Below, in pieces: positions 1 through 8,265 of a DNA stretch of 64,000 nucleotides. The stretch spans positions 8,383 through 72,382 of the forward strand of contig DASXUY010000054.1 of the NCBI GenBank assembly GCA_036504535.1, in the 5' to 3' direction. The translations under genes and the position numbers were made by a program. Numbering within the stretch: the stretch's first letter is position 1; every line of letters starts with the position of its first letter. The stretch comes from JARLGU01 sp036504535 (GTDB taxonomy: Bacteria; Armatimonadota; Armatimonadia; Armatimonadales; Capsulimonadaceae). Below the pieces are notes generated by a model that had not been told where the DNA came from, ran no database searches, and saw only the letters and a program-made list of their open reading frames with translations.

Positions 1-50
1 ACGCACCCGCGCTACATACTCCATCGGGGTCGTGTCGGTGCGCTACTGGA
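1..50 (-). pseudogene. Remnant of an AraC-family regulator, C-terminal HTH fragment
   Basis: The first 50 bases match about 84% by eye to bases 2511-2560, inside the intact AraC-family gene further right, in the same orientation. Read on the minus strand they give FQ, a TAG stop, then RTDTTPMEYVARVR, which parallels WFQQRTGTTPMEYVTRVR in the intact protein. The in-frame stop and the abrupt loss of similarity after base 50 indicate a decayed, truncated duplicate whose remainder lies off the left edge. Confidence 0.7.
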
Positions 51-238
51 AGGTTAATATGCCGCTGATAGTTGGTCGGCACGGCATTGAAGTATAAAGT
101 GCGCCATAGCCATCTCAGATTTGGCGAACTCAATCTGGCGCACAATTGAATAATCGGTACGTTTATGGTATATTTATGTTAACGAGGGACGAAAATCGGC
201 TTCATGCCGTGTGAGTTACTTGGCTCCTATATCCCCCG
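51..238. other. Gene-free stretch with a short inverted repeat
   Basis: No credible gene is seen. An 8-bp inverted repeat, GTGCGCCA at 99-106 and TGGCGCAC at 136-143, is the only structure noticed. It could be a weak protein-binding site or chance. Confidence 0.4.
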
Positions 239-1057
239 CTAGTATTTCCGAACGACCGCCAAAGTCAGCGGTCGTTTTTGTGTGTAATGCCTTCCAGCTA
301 AGCTTCGATCATTATCCGTCGTATCGATTACCATCCTGTATCGCGGCCAAAGAGCTTTCATATATCGATCTTCGCCCCTCTCGTAGAAGCGCTGCAGCGT
401 CCACAAGAAGTAGTCGGCCGCTTGAAGTCCACCCACGTCCCGCGAACTCTCAATTGAAACCTTAAGCGCTGGCGTCGAAGCTATACCGCGCTCCTCAATA
501 TATCTCGATTGGCATAGGATCACGGCGGCCTTCAAAGCCGCCGTGCGATCCGCCTTCCCTCTTCCGGCGAAGTGAATGTGATAGGATGAATGTCTATGTA
601 ATCTCCCCCGTAATAACCGCTGAACTTGGTAGTCATACATCTGATTAGGATGGTACCGGTAGGTGGGGTCAGCACTGTTCTGCTCGTGAACCATTTTCAG
701 GACGCTCTTCTTACTGCTGACTACGGCGAAAAAACCCAGATCTTCACGGCGCAGCAATTGCATCACAGCCCATCGAACTTCAGGCAGGTCATCCTTTGCG
801 TGAAAGCCAATTGCGGTCTTGCGTTGCGCCAGGTCAAACGAAGGAACTCCTTCAAAATAGGGGTCAGTTATCAACGACTGCCGCAGAGTTTCCAGGCGGT
901 TTGACAAGCCTACAGGGTCGGCAACGGAGATCATCCCGAGCATAAAGTAATTCGAGCAGCCTTCCGAACCGACCAAGATCCGACCGTGGTGGTCAAAAAG
1001 CGTCCCATCTCCCGCCTCATCGAGGTAATAGTGGCGGATTGGCACTTGGTTTTGCAT
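239..1057 (-). CDS. DUF3800 domain protein
   Basis: Matches the DUF3800 family by the N-terminal YYLDEAGD motif (acidic DEAGD), the late AADYFLWTLQRFYERGEDRY segment, and a C-terminal KRPLTL like other members. The family is of unproven function; an RNase H-like nuclease fold is generally suspected, and members often occur in mobile or defence-like neighbourhoods. The ATG at 1057 is preferred because it puts the motif at residue 10. The open frame extends to a TTG at 1150, but that codon lies in a perfect hairpin and has no Shine-Dalgarno sequence. Directly upstream on the same strand is a small XRE-like gene, suggesting a regulator/effector pair. Confidence 0.8.
   Translation of the reverse strand: MQNQVPIRHYYLDEAGDGTLFDHHGRILVGSEGCSNYFMLGMISVADPVGLSNRLETLRQSLITDPYFEGVPSFDLAQRKTAIGFHAKDDLPEVRWAVMQLLRREDLGFFAVVSSKKSVLKMVHEQNSADPTYRYHPNQMYDYQVQRLLRGRLHRHSSYHIHFAGRGKADRTAALKAAVILCQSRYIEERGIASTPALKVSIESSRDVGGLQAADYFLWTLQRFYERGEDRYMKALWPRYRMVIDTTDNDRSLAGRHYTQKRPLTLAVVRKY
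252..280 (+). terminator. Terminator-like hairpin with T-run, antisense to the DUF3800 3' end
   Basis: ACGACCGC at 252-259 pairs with GCGGTCGT at 268-275 and is followed by TTTTT. The T-run is placed for plus-strand transcripts, although no plus-strand gene is visible to the left. It overlaps the last codons of the DUF3800 gene, so it may be a coincidence of the coding sequence. Confidence 0.35.
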
Positions 1058-1139
1058 ATATGTACGCACAAGCTTGTATGTTTGATGACTTTCGAAGAAC
1101 CACTGCACTTGCTCTCGTTTTGCGGCGAAGTATTGGACC

Positions 1140-1172
1140 CTCTCCCACAAAGGTTGTTAGATTGTGGGAGAG
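1140..1172. promoter_or_regulatory. Perfect 11-bp inverted repeat between the XRE-like and DUF3800 genes
   Basis: CTCTCCCACAA at 1140-1150 is the exact reverse complement of TTGTGGGAGAG at 1162-1172, with an 11-base loop. It sits between the stop of the small HTH gene and the DUF3800 coding region, so it could be an operator for the HTH protein or an RNA hairpin limiting read-through. Confidence 0.55.
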
Positions 1173-1185
1173 AGGTACTTAGCGG

Positions 1186-1422
1186 TTATGCACCAGTGCC
1201 ACCTTGCCGAGACCAGCCAAAATACTGATCAAAAAGCACTTCATGCTCAAGCTTGACAGCCCTGTGCATGTTGTCATAGCGACTGATCACGCAGTGGTTT
1301 CCATGAATAAGTTCAGCAACGTGATTCTGGGCGAGACCTTTTTCAATCTGCGACATCCTCAGCCTTGCCGCAATCATCGGATCAATCGGAACGCGATGCC
1401 GACTGCGATTAGATTCCATCAT
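1186..1422 (-). CDS. Small XRE/Cro-CI-like helix-turn-helix protein
   Basis: A 78-residue protein. Residues about 17-52 (IAARLRMSQIEKGLAQ, HVAELIHGNHCVISRYDN) follow the XRE helix-turn-helix pattern, with the glycine-loop-glutamine turn and a terminal SRYDN resembling SRYENG. It ends just before the DUF3800 gene on the same strand with a perfect hairpin between them, so it is probably the co-transcribed regulator or antitoxin-like partner. The match is by eye and the HTH is divergent. Confidence 0.55.
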   Translation of the reverse strand: MMESNRSRHRVPIDPMIAARLRMSQIEKGLAQNHVAELIHGNHCVISRYDNMHRAVKLEHEVLFDQYFGWSRQGGTGA

Positions 1423-1549
1423 CTTGCTTCCATGCGCGCGCGGATTGCGACGCGAAGCTCGTGCCGGGTGCTCTTTGGCCTGCGCGATTCTGCGACGTAA
1501 TGTCAGCGCCGGTCTCGACGATAGAGCGGTTCACAACACGAGAAGGCTA

Positions 1550-2158
1550 TTAATTCGTTGGGATATTAAGGCCTTCCATGCGAAGTGTCATTATCGTGTC
1601 GCGCATATCGATAGTTTTTACCTTCCGTTTCGAATTATTGTATAGGGTTACGCGCGACCTAGCCGTCTTAAACGCTCCGTACGCAATCGGAGGCGCTGAT
1701 GAGTTGTTACCAACTCCCAGATCCACGTGAACAAGCTTCCATATTGGGATCCACGATGGATTCAGGCCAGACGTGTGCTTCACGTAACACCGTAAAAACA
1801 GGTACGAGTCATACCTATTTACCCCTGAGTAGTTCGATCCGACAACGAGGAACAGATCCGAAGTTTCCCCTATTGAGTGGAACGAAGGGCCAGTCGGGAA
1901 AAACTTTTCCGCCCACGCCGCAATTCCGGTGATTGAATCTGACGACTGAAGAACCGGTACTCCTGTTACGTTTGTCGGCAACCGAAGTCGTGAAAGTTTC
2001 GGATCAGGCGAGAAAGACTGACGAATGACGACGGATTTAGCAGTCTCTCGCTGCACCTGCAACTGGCGACCTTCACGCGGCTTTACCTGTCCGGAGCTTG
2101 TGCTGATGGCGAGAGTTACGGCGAACACCGCGATTATCGCCCATGTGCATGCTTTCAC
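1550..2158 (-). CDS. Secreted protein of unknown function
   Basis: A 202-residue protein with a clear signal peptide: MKACTWAIIAVFAVTLAIS, then a polar stretch SSGQVKPREGRQ. The mature part is rich in Ser, Thr, Asn and aromatic residues with alternating hydrophobics, suggesting a beta-rich fold. No family was recognised and there are no catalytic motifs or cysteine pairs. The gene stands alone, with the XRE-like gene downstream on the same strand and the AraC gene upstream. Confidence 0.6.
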   Translation of the reverse strand: MKACTWAIIAVFAVTLAISTSSGQVKPREGRQLQVQRETAKSVVIRQSFSPDPKLSRLRLPTNVTGVPVLQSSDSITGIAAWAEKFFPTGPSFHSIGETSDLFLVVGSNYSGVNRYDSYLFLRCYVKHTSGLNPSWIPIWKLVHVDLGVGNNSSAPPIAYGAFKTARSRVTLYNNSKRKVKTIDMRDTIMTLRMEGLNIPTN

Positions 2159-2333
2159 TTATAGCTGCCTCCAAATCGAAACAATCGTGGTATTCACGAA
2201 CGTCGCCCTACGGCGGCCGTGTCTCGTGTATTGCAGGATAGTTAGCAATCGCAATGGACAATCCCTACCTGCCCGGTACCAATATTATCGCTCGTAATCA
2301 CGCCACGTGTTTCCCGTCCCACCGTCCGCGCCC

Positions 2334-3212
2334 CTACCCCGCCGCAAACCCCTTGCGTCGCGCCTCGGTGCGCCATTCGCGCGGGCCGGTGCCGACCGTG
2401 CGGCGGAACGCTCGGCTGAAGTAGAGAGGGTCTTCGTAGCCAACCCTTGCGGCGACCGAGTGGATGGGCATGTTGGAGCGGCGCAGGAGCTCTTGGGCGT
2501 TTTCGATACGCACGCGCGTCACATACTCCATCGGAGTCGTGCCGGTACGCTGCTGGAACCAGCGGTAGAAGTGGCCTTCGCTGATATCGCACAGGGCGGC
2601 GAGAGAGGCGACCGTGAGCGGGGACGCGTAATTGGCGTGGATGTGCCACACGACACGGCTAAAGCGCTCTGGCTCGGTGACTCGGTCGTCGTTATCGCCC
2701 GACACAGCGTGAAGGACGCGGCCCACAATTGCCTGAACCAGGCCGTCGATCTCCATGCCACTCAATGCCCAGTACGGCAACCGTGTTCGCAGCCAGAGCT
2801 GTTCGCACCACGGAGCCAGCTCTTCGGCGCGCGCCAGCAGGACCGCGTCGGTCGGCAGCGTCTCCAGGCAGCTGCCCTCGATCCCCACCCACAGAGTGTC
2901 GATATCGGCGCTTTCGGACTCCTCGCGGTGGACCAGGCGCGGCGGCACAATGAGAGCGGTGCCCGCGACAAGCGGCGTCGAGCTACCGGCCTCCACCGCC
3001 TGCCCTCGCCCGCCAAAAACATAGATCAGCTCCCAAAACCTGTGCCAACTTGGGGCGGTCCCGACCCGCGGGCCGCAGTAACGCTGCACGTACAGCGGGG
3101 TGAGCACAGTGGAGCGAGGCGCGCCGCGAGCCCACAGACGGCTGTCAAGCAGCCACGCGTCGTTCAGCGGGATCTCTTCTGCGTTTGCGATGGCCATGCT
3201 AGGATTATCCAT
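2334..3212 (-). CDS. AraC-family transcriptional regulator
   Basis: A 292-residue protein. The N-terminal half (about 35-130, with WHRFWELIYVFGGRG and LVAGTALIVPPRLVHREES) looks like a cupin ligand-binding domain. The C-terminal 100 residues hold two AraC HTH motifs: LTVASLAALCDISEGHFYRWFQQRTGTT and IHSVAARVGYEDPLYFSRAFRRTVG. These regulators usually sense a sugar and activate carbohydrate genes. It is divergent from the SDR gene at 3481 with 268 bp between them, so it probably controls that dehydrogenase. A decayed relative lies at bases 1-50. Confidence 0.9.
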   Translation of the reverse strand: MDNPSMAIANAEEIPLNDAWLLDSRLWARGAPRSTVLTPLYVQRYCGPRVGTAPSWHRFWELIYVFGGRGQAVEAGSSTPLVAGTALIVPPRLVHREESESADIDTLWVGIEGSCLETLPTDAVLLARAEELAPWCEQLWLRTRLPYWALSGMEIDGLVQAIVGRVLHAVSGDNDDRVTEPERFSRVVWHIHANYASPLTVASLAALCDISEGHFYRWFQQRTGTTPMEYVTRVRIENAQELLRRSNMPIHSVAARVGYEDPLYFSRAFRRTVGTGPREWRTEARRKGFAAG

Positions 3213-3370
3213 GTTTTCGCGTTGGAATGTTACATGGAATGGGAGACGGAGGCTTATAATGAACCCCTGCTCGCACCGCTCGCTGTCCCCAAAATTTGGG
3301 GACTATGATGTCCGACCACTGCTTGGCTCGCCGGGTACGTTCCGGAACGGGCCGACTGTAAATTGCTCTG

Positions 3371-3423
3371 AGTGCCCAAAGGGTACTTTCAAGCACTTCG
3401 GAGCCGTAGGTTTCAACCTACGG
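3371..3423 (+). repeat. Dispersed intergenic repeat, copy 1
   Basis: A 53-bp element ending in the near-palindrome CCGTAGGTTTCAACCTACGG (3404-3423). A second copy, inverted and about 90% identical by eye, lies at 17260-17314. It sits in the divergent region between the AraC regulator and the SDR gene and may form a hairpin in either transcript. A REP/MITE-like class is the most likely explanation. Confidence 0.75.
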
Positions 3424-3480
3424 GACATTTAATGGGCATTTTCGATATCTTAGCCTCACACACTTCACAGGAGAACCACT

Positions 3481-4254
3481 ATGAACCCAATTCCGCTTGA
3501 CGGGAAAGTTGCATTTATCACAGGCGCGGCGCGCGGTATCGGCTTTGGCATTGCCAAGCGTTTCGCTGCCGAGGGCGCGACTATTGTCATTACCGATGTC
3601 AACATCGAGCTTGCCGAGAAGTCGGCGCAGCGGATCGCCGACGAGTCCGGGCGGCCTGCCATGGCCGTCTTCTGCGACGTTACCGACCGCGCATCCGTCG
3701 ACGGCGCTGTTGCGGCGACCGTGGCGAAATACGGCGGCGTGGACATTCTGGTGAGCAACGCCGGTATCTGCCCGTTCATCGAGTTTATCGGCATGGACAA
3801 CGCTACATGGCAGAAGACCATCGATGTCATCCTCACCGGTTCTTTCAATGTCGCACAAGCATGTGCCAAAGTCATGATCGCGCAGGGCAAGGAGCGCGGC
3901 GGGCGGATGATCTTTATCACATCGGGCTCGACTGTCCAAGCGAACAGCAACCAGGCCGACTATGCTGCTGCAAAGTCGGGCGAGCGCATGTTCATGGCGG
4001 CAATTGCGCCCGCGATGGGCCGCCACGGGATCACGTGCAACGCGCTCGAACCAGGCGTCATCTACACCGAAATGGGCGCATTCCACTGGGATGTCCCCGA
4101 ACACCGCGAAGAGTACGCCAAGCAGAACCCATGCGGGCGAATCGGCATGCCCGAAGATATCGCTTGCGGCGCGGTTTTCCTGGCTGGACCCGACGGCAGC
4201 TACGTCACCGGTACGACCCTGCGCGTCGATGGCGGGCGGCTCTGTATCGGTTAA
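3481..4254 (+). CDS. SDR-family NAD(P)-dependent dehydrogenase
   Basis: A 257-residue classical short-chain dehydrogenase. The cofactor motif TGAARGIGFG starts near residue 15, NAG is at about 96, the catalytic serine is in FITSGSTV, and the YxxxK pair is in ADYAAAKSG. The C-terminus GTTLRVDGG is typical. Asp after the second strand (ITDVN) suggests NAD preference. A good ribosome site (CAGGAG) precedes the ATG. The sugar-utilisation context and divergent AraC gene suggest a sugar or polyol dehydrogenase, but the substrate cannot be read from sequence. Confidence 0.9.
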   Translation: MNPIPLDGKVAFITGAARGIGFGIAKRFAAEGATIVITDVNIELAEKSAQRIADESGRPAMAVFCDVTDRASVDGAVAATVAKYGGVDILVSNAGICPFIEFIGMDNATWQKTIDVILTGSFNVAQACAKVMIAQGKERGGRMIFITSGSTVQANSNQADYAAAKSGERMFMAAIAPAMGRHGITCNALEPGVIYTEMGAFHWDVPEHREEYAKQNPCGRIGMPEDIACGAVFLAGPDGSYVTGTTLRVDGGRLCIG

Positions 4255-4285
4255 TGTGAAGATGCCCTCTCTGGCCGGGCGGGCC

Positions 4286-4405
4286 ATGACCTCACCCCCG
4301 GCCCCTCTCCTAGGATAAGGAGAGGGGAGCCAGAAAGAGATTGGCTCGTGGCTTGTTCTTTCTCCCCTCTCCTTATCCTAGGAGAGGGGTTAGGGGTGAG
4401 GTCAT
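4286..4405. repeat. Long imperfect inverted repeat, 45-bp arms
   Basis: The left arm (4286-4330) and right arm (4361-4405) are reverse complements with only about four mismatches. Each arm contains its own 10-bp hairpin (CCCCTCTCCT / AGGAGAGGGG). The structure fills the space between two SDR genes on the same strand. It has no T-run typical of a terminator and looks like a miniature mobile or REP-type element. Confidence 0.8.
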
Positions 4406-4425
4406 CCGACTAAAAAGGAAATAAA

Positions 4426-5190
4426 ATGATTAATATAGACCTAACAGGCAAGCGCGCCATCGTTACCGGCGCATCGGGCGACCTCGGACGCGTGATGGTG
4501 CGCACTCTGGCCAAGGCGGGCGCGGATGTGGCCATACACTACGGCAAGAACGCAGCGATGGCCGACGCGCTGGTGGCGGAAGTGGCCGCGCTTGGGCGCA
4601 AGGGCTTCGCGGTGCAGGCGGATATTACGGACAAGGCGAGCATCTTCGCCATGCGGGACAAGGTATTCGCCGAGTTTGGCGGCATCGATATCGTGGTCGC
4701 GAATGCGGTGGTTCAATATGCGTGGACGTCGATCCTGGAGCAGGACGAAGACGATTACGTTTCGCAGTTTCGCTCTTGCGTGCTGCAGAATGTGTTCCTC
4801 GCCAAAGCGTTCGCTCCGAGCATGATCGAGCGCGGCGGCGGGCGGTATATCGCGATCAACACCGAATGCGCTATGCAGAACCTGCCCAGCCAGTCGGCGT
4901 ATGTATCCGGTAAGCGCGGGCAGGACGGGATCATTCGCGTGCTGGCACGCGAGATCGGTCACGCCGGGATCACCGTGAACCAAGTAGCGCCGGGATGGAC
5001 CATCAGCGACCGCATCCGGGAAGCGGGCAGCGAAGACCAGCCAGGTTACGCCGCCGAATGCGCCCTGAAGCGCCGCGGCACCGACCAGGAGATTGCGAAT
5101 GCTGTCCTGTTCCTGGCATCGGATCTGGCGTCGTATATCACCGGCGCATATATCCCCGTCTGCGGCGGGCACGTAATGCCGGCGATCTAG
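4426..5190 (+). CDS. SDR-family NAD(P)-dependent oxidoreductase
   Basis: A 254-residue short-chain dehydrogenase. TGASGDLGRVM is the dinucleotide-binding glycine motif, VANAVVQ replaces the usual NNAG, and the catalytic Tyr/Lys pair is in YVSGKRG. The serine position appears as a threonine or cysteine (AINTECAM), which is unusual and may change activity. HYGKN after the second strand has no acidic residue, hinting at NADP. It lies downstream of the first SDR, separated by the large inverted repeat. The substrate is unknown. Confidence 0.88.
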   Translation: MINIDLTGKRAIVTGASGDLGRVMVRTLAKAGADVAIHYGKNAAMADALVAEVAALGRKGFAVQADITDKASIFAMRDKVFAEFGGIDIVVANAVVQYAWTSILEQDEDDYVSQFRSCVLQNVFLAKAFAPSMIERGGGRYIAINTECAMQNLPSQSAYVSGKRGQDGIIRVLAREIGHAGITVNQVAPGWTISDRIREAGSEDQPGYAAECALKRRGTDQEIANAVLFLASDLASYITGAYIPVCGGHVMPAI

Positions 5191-5285
5191 GGCTGAACCG
5201 CAGCCCGGTTTACCGATGTGGGTGAACAAGCATGAGGCCGTACGCGTGTCGACGATTGCTGGCTAACACGCGCAGTGATCGAAGC

Positions 5286-5312
5286 GCGATAAGGGTCCAG
5301 GCTCAGCCTGGT
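5286..5312 (+). repeat. Short dispersed repeat with CCAGGCTcAGCCTGG palindrome
   Basis: The 7-bp-arm palindrome at 5297-5311 follows GCGCGATAAGGGT. Similar sequence occurs at about 6151-6176 and at 29868-29898, where GCGCGGAAAGGGTCAAGGCG is followed by CAGCCTGG. A related direct repeat (CAGCCCGGTTTACCG... and CAGCCTGGTTGACCG...) flanks 5199-5335. All three copies lie at gene edges, so this is probably a small repeat family of the genome. Confidence 0.5.
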
Positions 5313-5346
5313 TGACCGGTGTGGGTGAAATCGAGCACAATAGCGC

Positions 5347-5964
5347 ATGCTCGATTCGCCCCTCGGTCAGCTTCATGCCGCTCTTTCACAGTGCCGACGC
5401 TGCGCGGAGATGGGCTATCCGATCTCGTCGCCGCCGATCATCCAGCATCACGATGGCCCGCCTATGGCCCCGTCGCCGTTCCTCGTTGTCGGCCAAGCGC
5501 CCAGCCTTACTGATTTGCGAGTGGGCCGGACCTATCAGGGACCGGCGGGGAAGCGGCTCGTCGAGTGGCTGCTGAAGGCTGGCTTTGCGGAGAGCGAGAT
5601 TGGCACAACCGTCGCCATGACGGCTCTTACAAAGTGCTTTCCGGGCCGCCTGCCGGGCAAGTCGACCGATCGCGCGCCATCGGCCACGGAGCTTGCCAAC
5701 TGCCGACCGTGGCTGGAGCAGGAACTCGGTATCGTGCAGCCGCGCGTCATACTCCCCTTCGGCAAGATGGCCATCGACACATTCCTGCGCCCCGTCCTGC
5801 CGCTGGATCAGCGTATCGGGCAGCGGTTCGAGGTGGACGGCGTGACGTACGTCCCGCTGCCGCACTCGTCGGGCGCGAGCACATGGCTGAACCACGCGGC
5901 AAACCTTGCGCTGCTTTCGAATGCGATTGAACTGATCGCGCGAGAGCGGATTACACAAGCGTAA
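5347..5964 (+). CDS. Uracil-DNA glycosylase superfamily protein (family 4/5-like)
   Basis: A 205-residue protein. Motif A is VVGQAPSLTDLRVGRTYQGPAG (about 47-67), and the C-terminal motif is PHSSGASTWLN, equivalent to the HPSGxN/S loop. Cys16, Cys19, Cys97 and Cys119 fit the four ligands of the iron-sulfur cluster in family 4/5 enzymes. These remove uracil from DNA in base-excision repair. The glutamine in GQAP in place of the usual GEAP glutamate is a variation worth noting and may alter substrate choice. Confidence 0.85.
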   Translation: MLDSPLGQLHAALSQCRRCAEMGYPISSPPIIQHHDGPPMAPSPFLVVGQAPSLTDLRVGRTYQGPAGKRLVEWLLKAGFAESEIGTTVAMTALTKCFPGRLPGKSTDRAPSATELANCRPWLEQELGIVQPRVILPFGKMAIDTFLRPVLPLDQRIGQRFEVDGVTYVPLPHSSGASTWLNHAANLALLSNAIELIARERITQA

Positions 5965-6244
5965 GGTTGGGTATAAGTAGCAGTTGCATACTGCCCGCAG
6001 CTATAGCGATTGGTGTCTAGGCATTAGAACGACCACAGGAAAAATTAAGCTCATTCTGAGCGCGGCTCAGCCTAGATTTGCCGGAATAGCGCATTGACTT
6101 GAACACCCGCGCCGTCTTCGGCGCGTCAAGGGATGACTTCGCGGTCTGCCGCGCACCTAGGCTCAGCCTGGTTAGTTCATAACTGAACTTTCTAGCGACT
6201 CATTCTCACTCCACCAGCACCCAACCAGATCACAGGAGATCACC
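5965..6244 (+). other. Intergenic region upstream of the alcohol dehydrogenase
   Basis: No gene is seen in 280 bp. It holds a further copy of the CTAGGCTCAGCCTGG palindrome (6157-6171) and a related CGGCTCAGCCTAG at 6063. A strong ribosome site (CACAGGAG) lies just before the next ATG. No consensus promoter could be assigned with confidence. Confidence 0.5.
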
Positions 6245-7303
6245 ATGCCATTGAACGTTCGCGGCTATGCCGCACAGTCAGCCACGTCGCCCATCGCCCC
6301 GCACGAGTTCACACGGCGAGATGTCCGGCCCGATGATGTGCTTATCGATATCCTTTACTGTGGCGTCTGCCATTCGGATATCCACCAGGCGCGCAATGAG
6401 TGGGGAGGCAGCCTCTATCCCATGGTCCCTGGCCACGAGATCGTCGGGCGTGTCTCCAAAGTTGGCGGTGATGTGACCAGTTTTACTGTCGGCCAAATGG
6501 TCGGCGTAGGCTGCATGGTGGACTCATGCCAGCACTGCCACTCGTGCGAACTAGGTCTTGAGCAGTACTGCGAAGAGGGCATGGTAGGCACATATAACGC
6601 GACCGACCGACGCGACGGAATGCCGACATTTGGCGGCTACTCCGAGCAGATCGTGGTTTGCTATAAGTATGTGGTGCATGTTCCCGATGCGCTTGACATT
6701 AAATCGGCGGCGCCGCTGCTTTGCGCGGGCATAACGACCTACTCGCCGCTCATCCATTGGAAGATCGGTCCCGACATGAAGGTGGCAGTCGTCGGTCTCG
6801 GCGGCCTGGGCCATATGGGTGTCAAGTTCGCGCATGCCCTCGGCGCCGAAGTAACTTTGTTCACGCGTACTGCCAACAAAGAGCCCGAAGCGCTCCGACT
6901 TGGTGCCGATCACGTTGTACTTTCGACCGACGAAGCGCAGATGAAGGCCGTTGCGAACACCTTCGACTTCATCCTCGACACCGTTCCAAACGCGCACGAC
7001 TTCCAGCCGTATTTAACCACTCTCACTCTTGACGGCACGCTCTGTATTGTTGGCTTGATCGGTCTCATTGAGCCGGCAATCAGCAGCCCAGCCTTGATCT
7101 TCGGGCGCAAGAACGTTACCGGTTCCTGCATCGGCGGTATAAAGGAAACTCAGGACATGCTGAACTTCTGCGCCGCAAAGGGCATCACGTGCGACACCGA
7201 GATGATCACTATCCAGAACGTCAACAACGCGTACGACCGGATGCTGGCGAGCGATGTGCACTACCGGTTCGTAATCGACATGGCGTCGATTAAGAACAGC
7301 TGA
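6245..7303 (+). CDS. Zinc-dependent NAD(P) alcohol dehydrogenase (cinnamyl-alcohol/YahK-like)
   Basis: A 352-residue medium-chain dehydrogenase. The catalytic zinc ligands are seen in CGVCHSD and GHEIVG. The structural zinc site is CQHCHSCELGLEQYC (four cysteines), and the Rossmann motif is VAVVGLGGLGHMGVKFA. It reversibly oxidises primary alcohols to aldehydes, and the cinnamyl-alcohol/YahK subgroup is usually NADP-dependent. The start is supported by ACAGGAG eight bases upstream. It stands alone and a terminator-like stem follows the stop codon. Confidence 0.92.
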   Translation: MPLNVRGYAAQSATSPIAPHEFTRRDVRPDDVLIDILYCGVCHSDIHQARNEWGGSLYPMVPGHEIVGRVSKVGGDVTSFTVGQMVGVGCMVDSCQHCHSCELGLEQYCEEGMVGTYNATDRRDGMPTFGGYSEQIVVCYKYVVHVPDALDIKSAAPLLCAGITTYSPLIHWKIGPDMKVAVVGLGGLGHMGVKFAHALGAEVTLFTRTANKEPEALRLGADHVVLSTDEAQMKAVANTFDFILDTVPNAHDFQPYLTTLTLDGTLCIVGLIGLIEPAISSPALIFGRKNVTGSCIGGIKETQDMLNFCAAKGITCDTEMITIQNVNNAYDRMLASDVHYRFVIDMASIKNS

Positions 7304-7329
7304 GTGTAATTTCAGGCACGTCTCCTGAC

Positions 7330-7384
7330 ACGACCCGCATTACTGCATGCGCTTCACGGCGTATCAGAGCGCGGGTCGTTTCTG
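7330..7384 (+). terminator. Probable rho-independent terminator after the alcohol dehydrogenase
   Basis: ACGACCCGC (7330-7338) pairs with GCGGGTCGT (7371-7379) and is followed by TTTCTG. The loop is long (32 bases) and itself can pair, so efficiency is uncertain. Confidence 0.5.
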
Positions 7385-7493
7385 CGCCTGGCACCGACGG
7401 GTAACAGATTCGCGACCACTACCGTATAATGAAACGACCGCTCATCGCCGACTATCTTCTTAGCGGCTATGACCTGTGCACCGCGCATTCGCC

Positions 7494-8237
7494 ATGACTC
7501 TACGCCTTGCAACTCAACTAGCCGCGCTTACGATGCTTGTGATTAGCATCGCAGGGTGCACCGACGACAAGCCAGTGCCGATGCAGCTGACCGATAGAGG
7601 TATCGAACGCGCCGCCGATCGCGAGGGGTATGTGCCGACGTGGAGCCACCCGAATCCGCTCGAATATTCGCCGAGCCCGGGGATTGGCGAGAATGGGCAG
7701 GAGATTGTCAAGCATGACCCCCTCCTTCGCGACACGCCGAAGCCGTTTGACGTGGTGGACAACAAGACGCTCGAAGATCCAAACGCAGACCCCGTAGTTG
7801 ATCTGGCGGACCCGCTGGTTAACACAGCCCGCCCGAAGAACTGGTACTGGATCCGGGGACGAATCCGATCGGGGTTAGTCGAGGTAAAGGTAAACAGCCA
7901 CTTTATCGGCCGCTTCTCGGTGCACGTCGACCGCGAGATCACCGACAACCTGCGACGGGGCTACAACACCATCGAGTTCACGCCGGTGCCGAATATTAGA
8001 GGAGCGGAAGTGGGCGCGCGCCTTGAAGTGGTCTACAGCCAGCAGGATCCCGGAGCAGCGCCCGTGCTGATCTACGACTCCTCGCGCCTTGACGCGAGTC
8101 GGCCAAATCGGCTCCCATCGCACGCCCCGCAGATCGGCGGCCCAACATTCGCGGCTAATCCGGGGGAATCGTCGGCACTGAATGCCATCCCCGACCTCGG
8201 TCCCCGGACGACCACCATGAAGCTCGTCGCTAGATAG
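7494..8237 (+). CDS. Lipoprotein of unknown function
   Basis: The N-terminus MTLRLATQLAALTMLVISIAGC is a type II signal peptide with lipobox SIAGC, so the protein is predicted to be lipidated and exported. An alternative GTG start at 7476 adds six residues. The mature region begins with a Pro-rich, acidic linker and contains a segment WYWIRGRIRSGLVEVKVNSHFIGRF that looks like a beta-sandwich strand pair. No family was recognised. A TATAAT box at 7425-7430 lies upstream. Confidence 0.65.
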   Translation: MTLRLATQLAALTMLVISIAGCTDDKPVPMQLTDRGIERAADREGYVPTWSHPNPLEYSPSPGIGENGQEIVKHDPLLRDTPKPFDVVDNKTLEDPNADPVVDLADPLVNTARPKNWYWIRGRIRSGLVEVKVNSHFIGRFSVHVDREITDNLRRGYNTIEFTPVPNIRGAEVGARLEVVYSQQDPGAAPVLIYDSSRLDASRPNRLPSHAPQIGGPTFAANPGESSALNAIPDLGPRTTTMKLVAR

Positions 8238-8265
8238 CACAGACTACGCCGCCGGGCGCGACCGG

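Noticed and set aside
2307..3308. 333-codon plus-strand open frame opposite the AraC gene
   Set aside because: It is the antisense shadow of a clear AraC-family gene; its composition is low-complexity Arg/Pro/Ala and shows no family pattern.
3418..4287. 289-codon minus-strand open frame opposite the first SDR gene
   Set aside because: It lies exactly over the SDR gene, which has a ribosome site and all family motifs.
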